Below are positions 11,640 through 24,675 of a stretch of 64,000 nucleotides of DNA, one piece after another. This stretch comes from Parelaphostrongylus tenuis. Its lineage: Eukaryota; Nematoda; Chromadorea; Rhabditida; Metastrongylidae. Position 1 is the stretch's first letter. Every line of letters begins with the position of its first letter. Position numbers and translations under genes: made by a program. Where the stretch lies: positions 124,001-188,000 of the forward strand of contig JAHQIW010007038.1 of assembly GCA_019055375.1 (NCBI GenBank), in the 5' to 3' direction. The notes beneath the pieces were generated by a model, which was given only the letters and a program-made list of their open reading frames with translations, was not told the DNA's origin and did not search any database.

Positions 11640-12883
11640 ACCGCTACAATACGATAAGGAGTCCTATTCTAAGAAAAAAATGTCTGTAGAAACGTCCAGA
11701 TGTAAGCTATCGAACAATTATCAAAAGTCTGACGGATTAGCTTTGTTTAGCGGCAAATGCTTGAGTGAGAAAGATATTTTTATTTTTACTGTTAGAGCGC
11801 ATGAAGTAAGCAATACTGAAAATAAAGCATACCTTCAAAATCTTCAAGATTTCAGCTATCAAATGATCGTTAGGACTCTTAAGAAATAAGAAAACTTTTT
11901 TTTCAGAAATCAACACAGGATGCGGATTTCGAAAGGGATCCAAATTTACGAAATTTGGTCTTCATTTTACTGTTACAGCGCTGCAAGAAATCATTTTTGA
12001 AAACCAAGTACACCGCTAAAATTGTTAGAATTGGTCCTATCTAATGATTATTGATTGCTCACAAAAACTTCATCCGGCGAGAAATGCTTGAATGTGGGAC
12101 GTAATCTCATTTCGGACTGTTAAGCGTAAAAAACGGACCATTTGGGAAATAGAACGCGTCGTTCAGTTCTATTTGATTTTAGCAACGAACAATTGCAGGA
12201 GCTTTCTTATTCGCATACCATAGCTATGAATGAAGAATTTGCACGAAACTACGCACTAATTTGAGAAATGAGAATCAGAAGTGCACTAACAGTCAGAAAA
12301 ATACTGGGAATTATTGATGAAGTGGACTCGCATGCAACAAACGGCACTTTCAGCCATTGCGATGAATTTTTAAATACTTTATGTCAAAAATTACGAGAGA
12401 AATGAAAGAAATAGAGAATTAGTTTGTTCGAATTATAGGTAAGTATAAATAAAATATCATAGAAATGTTCGATGAAAGTTTCAAAATATAGCATTCTCAT
12501 AAATTCTTGGCTCTTCCCTCTGAAATTGTGGATTATAAATGCAGCTATTGAGTTTCTTCCAAAAAAAAAATAACTTTATTAAACTCTGTTCTATATTTCT
12601 CCATTTACTGACACAGAAATCCTATTTATTGACGAAAAAACATGAATCTCATTGGAAAACAACCACACAAACGTCAGAGCGCGCGCCGCGGCAGCCTCTC
12701 TTCGTAGTCATCCGCACCCCCGCCAGCCGAAAATTGTGCCGTCCGCAAAGAACTATGTTGAGTACACTCGGCCCATAATTTTCATCAAGCCTGAGTTTAC
12801 TACCCAAACATTCGAAATAAAAGAACTCCATTTCAATATTGAGGAAAATACAGATTGGAAGAAAACACAATCAGATCCATGAC
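11640..12883. other. no supported gene
   Basis: AT-rich. A GC-richer pocket at 12670-12740 sits inside short overlapping frames on both strands, none of which I recognise. Confidence 0.3.
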
Positions 12884-13301
12884 TTAAAGCAGGATAGATG
12901 AGAACGGTAAACGAATCCTAAAACGACAGAACGGCCCTTCAGAGCGACCATCTATAGTCAGCAAATCTAACATTATGGATGACAATTTTATAGGGTTCGA
13001 AGGATCGGGTAAAATGCTTTGGAACTCGCACCATTCATGGAGACGAACTATGCAAGTGTCCAAGTTCCTGATTAATGTCGGAACACGATGCATAGATGGA
13101 GCTTTATCCATCAGTAGGGTCTTGCAAATCAAGAACGAGCTCAACATTTCTAATCCGAATACCAGTTTGGTCTACGTCTGTGCTGGGCTGATTTTCTCCA
13201 AGCCCACCTTTGGCTACATTCTCATCAAAAGCAGTATAATTGAAGGGATTCATACCAAAGTCGCGTTTTTGCCAGTTGCGAAACTCATTCAGATAGTCTA
13301 A
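12884..13301 (+). CDS. open frame of unknown identity, about 138 codons
   Basis: The frame is open from just after a TAA at 12882 to the stop at 13301, with a possible ATG at 12975 (MDDNFIGFEGSGKMLWN...). No acceptor or donor pair was found and no family was recognised. The opposite strand is also open over part of it. It could be a single exon or a transposon remnant. Confidence 0.2.
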
Positions 13302-14264
13302 CAGGACGACGGTGCGTAGTGATTGTTTAGTTCGCTAGCGATTGAGATGATTCATGTGATTACAGACTTTTCAGCTAATGTCACCACAAGTCCTGATTTA
13401 TGTGTGTGCGCGGTGTATGTGGCGAGAATTGCCGTCGTCAATGTTTGAATTTCTCGACTCATTTGGAATGAGTCACTATGGGCAGAGAACATAAATGATG
13501 GAAATGGAGAGCAGGACAGTGACTGAGCGCACGTATTGTACCCGCTATCTATTCAGAATAACGCTCGGCCAGATTATCACTTCTCCACTTGACAATGTGT
13601 TCATATTTGCTCCCTTATTGAAAAACGTCTGCAATAAGTACTAGGGCAAAATATGAGTTTATTTGATATGTTGTTAGCTATAAAGGATAGAAAAGAGGGT
13701 ACTAAGCATAGATTGATCTCATCACAATGCGCCATGCATTCTACTCCATTCGTAGCGTCATAAAAGTGGTTGTATGCATGTTTGCCCGTTCAATGACTTA
13801 TAAGAGCTTATCGATGAGTCTTTTCAGTGTTCAATACGAATCCAGTGCCATCCCAGTAATAGAGAGTTTGGTTTGCTATAAAAGTCGAATAGAACCGATG
13901 ACCGATCTTACGTTTTATGAAGCACCTTCGCTGCGCTATACATTCGTTGGTATCGATTTTATTAGGAATTTATGGAGATTACATCAGCACGAAAATCCAG
14001 ATATCCTCGTTTAATCTCTCAAATACACAGGTATGATAGAGGCCGAATCAAGCCTCCAATCAATTTGCTCTATCTAAAATGTTCCTTTTCAAACTCTGTT
14101 CTTCATTCGGCTAAAGAGTATGGTCAAAAATATTTCACAACGAAAGCAAGGAGAATATTGGGGAGTTTTGAGTGTGCCGTTGATGGATGGCGATACAAAA
14201 AAGGAAAGAAATTGACATCATCAATAGAAAACCGGTAGTGATAAATGATCACATGCTCACTATC

Positions 14265-14660
14265 TTACCGTCTTTGCTTCTTCTTTCGTTCATTCGTTAC
14301 CATTTTCCTCCATCTTCTTTCCTCTTTTTCCTATTTTTTCAATTCTTTATTCTGGTATTGTTCCTGTTTTTGCTCCCTCTCTTTCTCTCTTTGTGAGCTC
14401 TTGTTCCTCCTTCACTCGTTTTTATTTCATCTTGCTATTTTTCCTAGTCTTGCTCCTTACTTTCCTATTCTACCACTTCCTTTCCTTAACTTTTTCTTTC
14501 CTTTTTCTCCTTTCACGCTATTTTTCTGCTCTTCTCTTACTACTTTTTCCTTTGACTATCTTTCAGTCCTACTCTTGACTCTTATATACCCCTCTCTAAT
14601 ACGTTCCTCTTACTCTTGCTGTACTATCCGTTGCTCTTCCGTCTTCTCCTCATCTCAGAG
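14265..14660 (+). repeat. long polypyrimidine tract
   Basis: About 400 bases are almost wholly C and T on the + strand (CTTTTTC, TTCCTC units). It gives spurious Phe/Leu/Ser-rich frames in several phases. It has potential for triplex or H-DNA. No gene is supported. Confidence 0.8.
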
Positions 14661-15159
14661 ATAAGTGTTTGCGGATCATATCTTGAAAATCCGTTTTTAA
14701 TGAATTTATGTCAAGAATAACTCTTTAATCATAATGCGAATCGATAATGTTCTCACTGTAGAATGCTGGTCTGAGACGGCGATTCTTTATATAAACAAAC
14801 AATGTTCATAAACAGTTACACATCCACAGATTCAAGAATTTTTACGCGCAGAGATCAAGACATCTGGCGGATATTATTACTACAGATCACGAGCGAGTTT
14901 TCAAATTATCACAAGTTGATTATGTCGTGTTATGAAAAGAAGCTCAAAACACTTGAAAAAGAATGCTTATGGAAATCAAATTCACCTAAAGACGATGACT
15001 ACGATCATTTGCAATCGCTATGCTATACGGTAACTGAATGGTTGAAAAGTAATTTCATTTCTAATTACAGGTTGTGGAAAAAGTCTGCCTTATTGCCTGA
15101 GAAAATGATTTTTGCACATGTATTACGTGTGAAGTGCTAATCAGAAAATTCGCTTTCTC

Positions 15160-15510
15160 GCACGTCATATATACCATTCGTTGTACACAGCCTATCCCAA
15201 GAAAGGATTCCGCCTGCTGCTCCACTTTCACTACAAAATGGGAGTCAACTCTTCTGAGCGACATATCTGTATGACGTATGGTAGCGAAGTTTGCGATGTT
15301 CGTAGAGCTCAGTGTTAGTTAAAGATATTCCGTGAAGAAGAAGACCGATTGACCGACATGTCAAGAGAGAATGTTCACGAAAAGTCGATCATCAAGCAGC
15401 CGTCTATCGAATCGACGATGATCCAACGATGAGTTGCCGGATGTTGGCTGACGAGTCTGATTGTGATCCAATGACGATATGATACGTTCTCCATGGAGAC
15501 CGCAAAAGAA
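15160..15510 (+). mobile_element. mariner-like transposase 5' remnant
   Basis: Across shifted frames it reads FHYKMGVNSSERHICMTYGS, then CDVRRAQ and FREEEDRLTD, matching the mariner N-terminal pattern (KMG.S..E.HR...A YG.....R....WF.KF..GD). Stops and frameshifts are frequent, so it is inactive. Confidence 0.5.
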
Positions 15511-15904
15511 CTACTTCGACTATTAATTTGTTCTTTATTTGTGCTTAAATGGTGTACTCACAACTTTTTTTATGCATTTTTATATACGTTAGAACTTTTC
15601 TCACAACCTCTTATTATCATTTCTTCTTGACTACTTCCTCCTGCTATCTATTTCCCTTACTGTGAATCAGCTTTTAGGATTCAAAAAAATATGAATGTCT
15701 AGAGATTTAACACGGGAATTCGGCCACCTGCTGTCTGGGAATATGCCAAAGCATTTGCTACTTTCGGTTGTCATTATAGAAATATATAGAGGAAAAAAAC
15801 TGACAGCAGTTAACTTTCACGACCTATTTTTGATTGACGATATATCATTCGACGTTCGAACATAAACACCTATTAGGATTCACATCTGAGAGTGGTTTTT
15901 CTAA

Positions 15905-16130
15905 TCAAATCATTCCAAAAATGCCTGATAATCAATTTTTGAGCCATGCATATGGTCTTTTATAGGGCAGCTTACAGGGCCCGATACACGTGTTTCGGCC
16001 TTAACATCAGCCTTCGTCAGTCGGGCACTACCCTTTGTCTTTAGCCAATTCTCTCGGAGGATCTCAACCCTTATAGAGAGCTGGCAACGACAATCATTTT
16101 ACCCCTGCCATTAAGTGAAAATATCACTGA
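15905..16130. repeat. single arm of the ACACGTGTTTCGGCCTT foldback family
   Basis: ATACACGTGTTTCGGCCTTA, CGTCAGTCGGGCA and TTTAGCCAATTCTCTCGG blocks match the left arm at 7860-8025. A clear second arm is not evident. Confidence 0.6.
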
Positions 16131-16582
16131 ATGGCAGTGTTTTACACCCGATTGCTCTTGGCTGTTATCGTTAATTATATCATACCTTTCGTTTCGAGAG
16201 TATTGTTGAGATCACACTCAAATTCTAATATGCGTGACAATCATTTTTTCGAGCCATGCAATGAGAACGTGTTTGACGAAAGGGCTCGAAACGAAAGGTG
16301 TGTTATATTACAAAAAACATAATTGACTTCTCTCTGATTAGGAAGGAACAAATGAAAAACCGATCTCGTTCATTGAAGAGGAACTTTTTCTAGGAGTGCT
16401 AGTGACCATGCCAAAGTCGAGACTTGAGGCTACCTGCACGTCGCCGGTTTTCGAAAAAGACTGTTCTTTACGTTGCTACAGGAGGAGATTTCTTAGCTTC
16501 AGACACGCATAATTCTCGCAGGACAGAGCTCTTCCACTGGACTATTATAATAATTCCGATAGCATTATCAAATTAGATTTCC

Positions 16583-16898
16583 ACGCTGTGCTTATATCTT
16601 GAAAAGACCGTTTCTTTCAAATGCAGCAGATGAATTAAGCTGCAACGCTGCTTGTTACAAATCGAATTTCCCACGTGGTAGAACGGAATCGTGCGCGATT
16701 CACGTGGGCGTTTGGCTGCTCCAGCGACCAGTGATCGATCCTATGTACACGTAGAGAAGTATTGCGTCAGCACTCACGTGATCGCCACACCCACGGCGAC
16801 GTGCACTGGCTTTAGATCATCCATTCTCACACATCGAATCCAACTTATTTTACCTGAAACGTTGCAAAGAAAAGGTCTTTTCAGGATATAGTCACGGC
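16583..16898. repeat. foldback element related to 6057-6362
   Basis: The left arm CTGTGCTTATATCTTGAAAA pairs with the right end TTTTCAGGATATAGTCAC(GG), and CAGCAGATGAATTAAG with its inverse. The interior is unlike the 6 kb copy. Confidence 0.62.
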
Positions 16899-16996
16899 AT
16901 CGGCATCAAGAAGAACTACACTATCTTGTGAATGCAAGTAGTCAGAAGAAAGAGCTCTGCTCGGCGAGAAATATGCGTTAGTTATGGTACTTTTCG

Positions 16997-17640
16997 TTAT
17001 CTGACCGGCAATTTGACCCCTTTTAAAAAACGTGATTTCTTGGTCTTTTTCAATGCTCAAACAGCCGTTCGATAGTACAAATCGAAAGAATTTCAATGGT
17101 TGTTTCACTTGCAAAAAGGCCTTGTTACTGCGCTGAAAGAGCAAAAATAATAATTTGTTCCTCATTCGAAGATTTTTCGCTGAGCAGGTCCTCTCTCTTG
17201 TAGTTGAAGGAATCATATGACAGATCAAATTTCAAAGATTCCAATAATGTTTTTGATTTCTTGAACGGACTTCTTAGTGCTTCATAAGAACCAAAAGAAA
17301 ATTGGGTTTTGCGCTCGATGCCATTTTCCAGTTTTGTGAAACCCAGTCTTCTTTTGGCTGTTACGAGCGGGATACGAGGTCCATATTCAAAACAAATAGA
17401 TGATTGAAATCCTTAAAAATCGATTGATCATCGAAACTCCAAAGGAAAAGCTTTGGTCAGCAAGGAATCTTCGAATTAGAGATAAAATATTGTTTTTGCT
17501 TTTTCAGCGCAATAACAAGGCCTTTTTAAAAATGGATTATCTTCAAATTCTTTTGATTTGAGCTATCAAATGATTACTTGATTGTCATAAACAAGCGCAA
17601 AATAAGCTTTTTCTGAATGCTCGGAGCGGCGATCAGATAG
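16997..17640. repeat. foldback element, shorter copy of 42234-43222
   Basis: The ends TTATCTGACCGGCAATTTG and CGGAGCGGCGATCAGATA are inverted. Over its length it matches the intron 12 copy in the same orientation, including TCTTTGATTTC(T)... and AGGAAAAGCTTTGGTCAGC-like blocks. Confidence 0.7.
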
Positions 17641-17735
17641 CGGGAAGTACCTTAGTTTTGTGGGGAGATCACAGCGTTATTTTGAACAGCCGTCGACGTG
17701 AGGCTATAGACGGAAATCTCAGCTTTCGAGTTCTT

Positions 17736-20700
17736 CACATTTTGAATGCCCAAAACTTCCGTACATTTATCAAATACAATTAGAGTATCCTTTTCGTCAA
17801 GGAATCTAATAGATTCGGAATTTTTTTAACTGTAATTGAAATGAAAGTAATGAAAGGTAACGGCTTCTTCCGATATCAAACATTGAATACAGTGCCATGT
17901 TCGCAATCTGGCTAAAAGTACTTTTGAAGACATATTTAGGTATAAATAAATGAATAATTGGTGATTTATTCAAATATGAATTCAAAGACGCGAATATGCA
18001 TAAACAACGATATATCTATGATAGGAACGCTGAGCGCAGTAGTCAGAGGTGCCTCGCGACACACGCGTGCTCTATGGTTCGATCTCGCGTGCAGGGCTCA
18101 CCAGGCTTTCCATCCCTCTAGGCTCGGTGAATTAGTACCAGACTTCTCTACGAGAATCGCAACACTGATTTGATACGTCAATGACCTACTGTGAGCCATT
18201 ATAGAGGCCAGGTACGCACTCAATGACCTTAAACGACGCTGGATGAAGTCAAATGCGTGACCGGCTTCTGAGAATTGATGAACGTCGAGTGCTTTGAATT
18301 TACAATAAAATATATGTAAACTTGAATCTATTGAGCAAATTATTAAGGTTCACGTGATGGAAAATTTAACCGCTCAAACTTTGTAGGTGAATGCACATGA
18401 ATAAATATTTTAGCACTTTACTTGATCCGTCAACTCAGTGTTTTTCTTGTCTTTTTTCACTGTGCAGATCACAGTACTTCTAGCATTTGAATCGTTTTTC
18501 GTCTTCTTCTTGAACGTCTTGGAATACTGATTGAGCGAGTCTCCATGCAATCTCGAGGATAACCTTGTACTGACGTTCCATAGGACGTTGATGTTGACTG
18601 CCTGAGAGAACTAGGGGTAAAGCTCGGCTCCACGCGCGTCGTGACCAACATGACAAGCATTAGGCCATGGCGCGTCGGAAAAACTCTCCAGCAAAGATAA
18701 AAGTTTCTCAATAATGAAAAGTTACATGCATCAGTACATCTCTCATAAATTGGATTTCCTTCTGCTATCACGCAGATGATGTGTCCCAGTAGAGAAAGTG
18801 ATGTCCTGTAATTTGTCACTCAGAAAAATCTGCAGTTCTTAATAAATGAAATGTGATCTTGGTGCTCCAATAAGAGATTCTTTTAATTGTGTTTTTTAGT
18901 AGAAACTTTCGCCAACTACATGAACTACGCAGTGTCTTTCAAATTTTCATCATTCTCGTTTAGGCGGGAAAACAATAGCAAAGCAGTTAATTCTCTTTGC
19001 AAGCGACATAAAGCAGGCGTTCTAAATTCCTTTTTATACACATTAAAGCCAATAGTCCTGTTGGTACTCGTTCCCTTGTTCATACAACTAGAAAAAACCT
19101 ACGCTTTCGTGCGAAGTGGCCAGATCTTATACTGAATCGGTCACTGATGTTTGGATAAATTCACTTTTTCAGAGATGTGTTGTCAGGTGCAAGATTAAGA
19201 TTATCTCTTTCGTGGACCCACCAGCTTCTCCACTACGCCATCGAGACCCTCTCTCTGCCCTTCCCTCGGCCATGTTATAATCTAATCGTTGGCTGTCATT
19301 AACTATCTGTTAATGGGATTGTAAGAAGATAAGGATTGTCACGAATAGAGTAGAAGTTTGAGTAGGTTGGGATCCGTTTTCAAATATTATGTTAGCTCAA
19401 GGTAGTTACAAAACTTTTATTCGGCTTTTAGGCTGGCATTCTCATCAAAAGAATAGCAATTCATTGAGTAAGGTTTAAGTCAACTTAACTGCCTTAGTCT
19501 TTGAAGGAGAAGAAACCTCCAAAGCCTTTTACGCATCGTTCAATTGCCATTCATTTAAGAGTACAGAACTGATTATTAAATAATTCAGAGCATTTGATGT
19601 TGAAAAATTCTCTCGCACATTGGTAACGAGTGGCCTTCGTACAAAACGTACATTTTGTACATTTTTCCTTGTATTAGATTTAGCCCCTCGATGCATAAGC
19701 CAATTAATTGCCCTAAATGTCTCCTACAGTATTTTACCTCGTACAAAACCAGAAAACCGTACCGAAAAGCAGAGAGATCATCTTAAAGAACCAGTCTTTG
19801 GCTCTGAAATTGACTACTGATCACTTAATCCACATTGATTTCAATGCGCTGCTGTGACTAGACCGAGCGTCGCGGGTTAGAAATGCATTGTTTGACTCCG
19901 TTCGTTATATCATAGCGTTAGTATGTATTTTATGCATATAATGTTATCCAAAAGATTACCGATGTACTTGATCAGCGCTCTTAGTTTTCCCACATAAGTC
20001 TCAGGCATTAATTTGGCGACACCGGAGATTTGGAGAACTTGGCTATTCAGGATGATGGATCTGACCAAAAACCATCACTATATGCGAGGATCATCTCATC
20101 ACTGCATTACACACCTCTCTTTATGATTAATGTGTAAATTGACCTCGAAAACTCTATAAATATTTTATGATGTGTACGATAATGAACGTTCGATATGATG
20201 AAACGATAATTTTTTCACTGAGAGAGTTACTCTCCGCATTATCGCCGAACTTTGTGTTTTATCATGATGTCATGAGCGTCGTGAACTAGTTCGACGTCAA
20301 CCGACTTGTTTTCTCCTCGCGACCGCTCTCACTCAACACCAACGCCATTCGACGCAATAAAAAACCGTTTGTTATTGGTGATGAGAGGACAAAGCCCAAT
20401 GGTTGATTGCTGTCGGTGTAGTTGTTGGTGCACGAAAAACGTCGTCGACGTTGTTATCACATCACCTTGTCGATACTGGTACAATAAACTGATCACCAAC
20501 AACCATCGCATGAGCATGTAGTCCTTCATCCTGTACAACGACTGTGTCATAACTTAATACCTTTAAAGACGTGCTCCATTAGTGGTACAGTTTCAAATCA
20601 CTCGTTATATACTTATATTAATATGCCGCGTTTGCGCATGCTGAGCGGATTATTAAACTTGCTGTTTGCATACTTTTATCCATGAATCTCTTCGGATTTT

Positions 20701-22480
20701 TGCGCTACTTCGGTGAAACATGATTGGAGAAAGTATGACAGGAACATTTGATTGAAGGGAAAAACTGGTTCCTCGCAAACATAAATTACTATGACTTTTT
20801 TCTCATATTCTATAAATAGCGTAGTTCTCAGAACAGCTGAGCAAAAAATGCTTTGCCGTTGGTCAAGTTTCGTTACTAGGGCATAAAGTCATAACTAGGT
20901 ACTAGGTCATCAAATGGATACCGCAAGCAATCATAGTTCCATGTTGGTCGTGCGATTATTCCTCCTCTTATGATTGAGTTTCCTCTTAATAAATGCTGAT
21001 GGCTTAGGTCTCCTAAACCTCGGTGGTAGATCCTAAACCATTTCGACTAGATTCGACCGCTCGAGTACTAGAGTAGTGATTGTGGTAAAACTTATTTGAA
21101 TGATCCATCATCAGCAATCTTGTGTCCTTCCATGTGAAAAAAACCAACCAATTATGTGGTATTCTGTTCGGACGTGAGAACACATTATTCTCTTCGTTAG
21201 AGTCTTAGATAAAGCCTTTCCAGGCGACGTAGTGAGGTCATCACCATAAGTACGCGGCCTTATAAGGATCGGAGGCGTGCCTCCGTAAGGACCTATTTGA
21301 AGAAGCGGTGGTTTCTCCTAATTTATCCTTGGCTAATACTGAAAATAAAAACGATTTTTCCGGTTTGCATAATCTTAGTAAGGTAATTAACCACATGTTG
21401 TGCCGCAGTCAATGAAAAAGATTTTTTTTGCTTACATAATCTTTGTAAGGTAATGGACCATCGCATTTTGTACCGCATTTCGGCATACAAGAGCACTCTA
21501 TCTCCATATCGATGGAATTGCTGATTGAGGAAGACTACAATAACACCAATAGTGAATTTAATTTCCTCATCATGAGTTTGACTCCCTGGAATATCAAAAT
21601 CTGTAGTTCATATATCAATTTTCAATCTGCGCTCCATGTTGCGATGATATCTATCTATCTGTCTGTATGTTTTCATTTTACATCAATCGTCTTGTGTGTT
21701 TATACTGAAAGTCTGCCGTGAACTTGTACTCAACTGTACTATGAACTGATTTGTGGACTTTGTTGAGTTCGTTCTATAGGATGAAAAAGAATCTGTAAAA
21801 CTTGATAGGCGGTTTGACTGCAGTGGCGACGAAGTTGGCGACAGAGAGATGGGGTATTGATGATGACTGTGATGATTACAACGGTGCGAATCGTCTCGTT
21901 ATTTGGCACTGATTCATACACTGATTTTCGTGTTTTATGAACCTATGTCTGTTCATTCAATCAATTCGCTTATTCAAGTGATTCGAACGAATCGACTGCC
22001 GTCTTGGCCACTTTCTCAGTTGATAAGAACAAGAGTAAATCTCATTTTTTAAATGGTATTAGACGGCAAACCCTACCAAACACTCATTCAGTGTAGAGTT
22101 TTTCTACTCAAATCTTGATAACTTTTGGAAAAGCCGAATTTTTTCTTGACAAAGGTAATCTATATTTTAGTTAGACCATATTACCAAACAATACACTTGT
22201 TCCCGAATGATGTATTGTCCTTTAATCTAATAAGCACTCTCGTTCTAGTGAAATTTTCATGAAGGATAAAATAGCATCTAGCGAACTGGATTTTTCTTAG
22301 CCTAGATAACGCTCTGCTCAAATGCTCTACTGAACGATTTTCGCTTGAAAACACTTAACTTATTGTGTTCAGAAGTGCCTTAGAAGTTGCCCGTAGAAGC
22401 AATGCGCTAACCAGAAAAGGTAGTGAGTGATTTAGATTTTGGAATGTTATTTATCTCAGTTCTCATGACTCGCCAGCACA
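17736..22480. other. no gene recognised
   Basis: Short frames only. 18040-18170 (TGGTTCGATCTCG, CTCGGTGAATTAGTACCAGA) resembles 41905-42020 and 59050-59150, a tRNA-headed dispersed repeat. A reverse-strand frame at 18469-18819 has no recognisable product. Confidence 0.4.
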
Positions 22481-22489
22481 TTTTACTTA

Positions 22490-22760
22490 AAAATCGTAGC
22501 ACTTCCTGTATTCAATTCGTTTCTTCAAATTCATCTTCCACGAAAGTCTTTGAACATTCACGTGTCGCTGCTTGAGGACTTCGCCATTTTATGAAAGTCA
22601 AGGGCAATTCTTCTTGCACTCTTTAAGGTAACCGAGCGAAGACGGTCCTGAACGTTGAGTTGATTGATTTTAAAGGAGTGATGATGTAGCGAGTCGAACC
22701 AGTATCTTGCTTCCCCGATAGCCTACGTCACTAAGCACTCGATCACCCCTTTCCCCCTCA
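22490..22760 (-). repeat. dispersed repeat with tRNA-like head
   Basis: 22690-22755 on the reverse strand carries GTGATCGAGTGCTTAGTGAC (A-box-like) and GGTTCGACTCG (B box). The adjoining CTTTGAACATTCACGTG... block recurs at 27690-27850 and 35935-36080. Confidence 0.55.
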
Positions 22761-23249
22761 AATGTCGAGTTACAAATATTCATTTCGTTACTAATTTTAT
22801 GAATATAAATTGAAAACATCGTGGAGTACCTTGTGCTAAACTTGGAGGCTTCTATGTGATCAATTTCTGATTTTTATGAAGCCGCAACCAGTTCGTTAGT
22901 GTTGAAGCGGCGAGCGACATAATCTCCGAGATTATCTGTTATCTCCTTCTCTCTTCTCCTTTTCCACGGTCTCATTCTTATCGCTTCCATTTTCCTCTAT
23001 TTTCTTTCAAAATTGAGTTTAATTTTCTCATTTCTTCTAGAATCTCAGTCGTTGATCTGTGTAAATCGTCAACTTCCATGCTTCCGTTCTTTCAATGAAA
23101 TCGATTAAACTTTTGGGATATGTAAACTGATGCAGATTCTTTCAATCCCGTACGATAATATCACGATATTAAAGTGGCTCAATTTAATCCTCTGATTGCT
23201 ATATGGTCACGGCGGTAGCCCACCTCGCCACGGGCGGGGCGAGGAGCCT

Positions 23250-23327
23250 GTTGTGCCGAGTGTTTAGTGATGTTGACCATCGAGAAGAAGTTTACTAGTT
23301 CAATCCCCTCCCGTGATGCTTTACAGC
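23250..23327 (+). repeat. tRNA-derived short element
   Basis: GTGCCGAGTGTTTAGTGATG and AGTTCAATCCCCTC resemble A and B boxes. A partner in opposite orientation is at 23585-23655. Confidence 0.5.
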
Positions 23328-23584
23328 AGTTTTTTTTTTGCATAACAATACATTTCACATAACATATCTGCATATAACTTATTTAAATTCAAAGTTACAA
23401 CAATAGTACAATTCAAATAATGCACTACTACAAAAGTACACAGTAATTAGAATAAACACTTCTCACTTGATACCCCATGCTCTACAATTCGCATAAAAAG
23501 TAGAATTTTTCGCCATGGTAATTACGTATATAAAAGAGCCTTCAGGTCTAATCGACACCAAAGAAATCTGCTGTGAAGCGGCGT

Positions 23585-23655
23585 GATAAGGGATCGAACC
23601 AACAACTTTTTTTCCTGACGGCCGACATCACTAACCACTCAGCACAATAGACTGC
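23585..23655 (-). repeat. tRNA-derived short element
   Basis: The reverse strand reads TGCTGAGTGGTTAGTGATG then GGTTCGATCCCTTATC. The A and B boxes are well spaced, but the acceptor and anticodon arms do not fold as a tRNA. Confidence 0.55.
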
Positions 23656-24065
23656 TAGCCGCCACGCACGGCGGTGGGGTGGGATAGTGCCATGACCTTG
23701 TCGTGCCCACAGGGTTATTTATGCACAAGCAAGCGTCTACCTTGGACCAATCACTAATGGATAATCCGTGCATTAGATTCCATCCATAGCATTTTACAGG
23801 TGACTCAATACATAGTAAACCCATACATTGGCTTAAGGGGACCGACCAACATGAAACAATAATTGATCCATGGTCCATGATTGTTCTACCAGCCGAGATC
23901 CATTGTACACTTTGCTGTCACCACATACACCTCCCTCCTTGCTACAATTCAGGGCATGTGGGACGTGGTTCACTGACGAGGAGAGCGAGACCTCCGAAAC
24001 ACCAGTGTATGGCCCTGCCGTACCAACCTGGCTTAGGCTTTAAACATTCTTACAATGTTTTCATC
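23640..24065 (-). repeat. dispersed repeat, inverse of 55667-56100
   Basis: Blocks CCATTGTACACTTTGCTGTC-like, CACCACATAC, CTCCCTCCTTGCTACAAT and GCGAGACCTCCGAAACACC match the 55.7-56.1 kb repeats in reverse orientation. Confidence 0.6.
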
Positions 24066-24109
24066 TTTTGAAACAATTCCAAGGAATTAAATTTGCTGAC
24101 TCTTTGGAG

Positions 24110-24205
24110 GTGGAATGCTTAACCAGGCCGGGTGCGGAGGCATACCAACAACCATGTGCGCATTGTAAAGCGACGCTAACTACTGCGCTACATGCGCTCT
24201 CATGA
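24110..24205 (-). repeat. tRNA-like element
   Basis: The reverse strand has TGTAGCGCAGTAGTTAGCGT (A-box-like) and a degenerate B box (TTGGTATGCC). Weak. Confidence 0.35.
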
Positions 24206-24554
24206 GGCTTTATTTTCAAGCTATCAACCTAATTAAGTTGTAATTGATTTGAAGTGATTGCTTATTACTATGTGTAGAACCCTTCAAGCCACTTAAACCT
24301 AACTCTGTAATTTCTCTATCAGGACGACCATCACCACTGTCAATAACGCACAACTGTCCTAATTTGTGTTCATAGAATCTTCATTGTTATGGCAATTCTG
24401 ATGTAATGTTTTTATCATAAAAATGACAATTATCGATCATGTCGGCGATTATTGATCGCTCTTCCTTTTCACTGTAGTATCGTTCACATCAGCAAATTAT
24501 TACAGTTTTCGACGTACTTTTCGTCCGATTACCGTCATTGGGACTAACTTTTAC

Positions 24555-24573
24555 TCTTGTCTTTTTTTTCTAG
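24555..24573 (+). promoter_or_regulatory. candidate spliced-leader trans-splice acceptor
   Basis: A pyrimidine run ending in TTTCTAG, the strongest acceptor near the gene start, lies 92 bases upstream of the proposed ATG with no coding exon before it. In nematodes such an outron end accepts the SL leader. A second AG at 24663-24664, two bases before the ATG, is an alternative. This is inference from position and consensus only. Confidence 0.4.
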
Positions 24574-24665
24574 CATCGATTCACGTTAACGAATTTCTAA
24601 CGATCGACGAAGCTAGCAACCGTCGTTGGTCGTAACGGCGTGTCCTTCCGTCGTCTTCATTCAGA

Positions 24666-24675
24666 ATGACTCTGA
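24666..24675 (+). CDS. ATPase gene exon 1 (start codon, 10 coding bases)
   Basis: ATG ACT CTG A is followed directly by a consensus donor GTAAGT. It leaves phase 1, which fits the acceptor at 25051. The exon is very small and the start is supported only by phase agreement and the donor, so the true N-terminus could differ. Confidence 0.45.

Larger units (their letters stand above)
16340..17735. repeat. nested foldback complex
   Basis: The outer arms (about 16340-16460 and 17685-17735) match the ends of the elements at 5853-6590 and 59583-60435. Inside lie two further palindromes, 16583-16898 and 16997-17640. Confidence 0.55.

Noticed and set aside
14187..14664. Several overlapping Phe/Leu/Ser-rich open frames that look like membrane proteins
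   Set aside because: They are all products of the polypyrimidine tract, open in more than one phase, with no family pattern.
18469..18819. 116-codon reverse-strand frame with Arg-rich end
   Set aside because: All three reverse frames are partly open here, no family pattern is visible and no splice sites fit; left unannotated.
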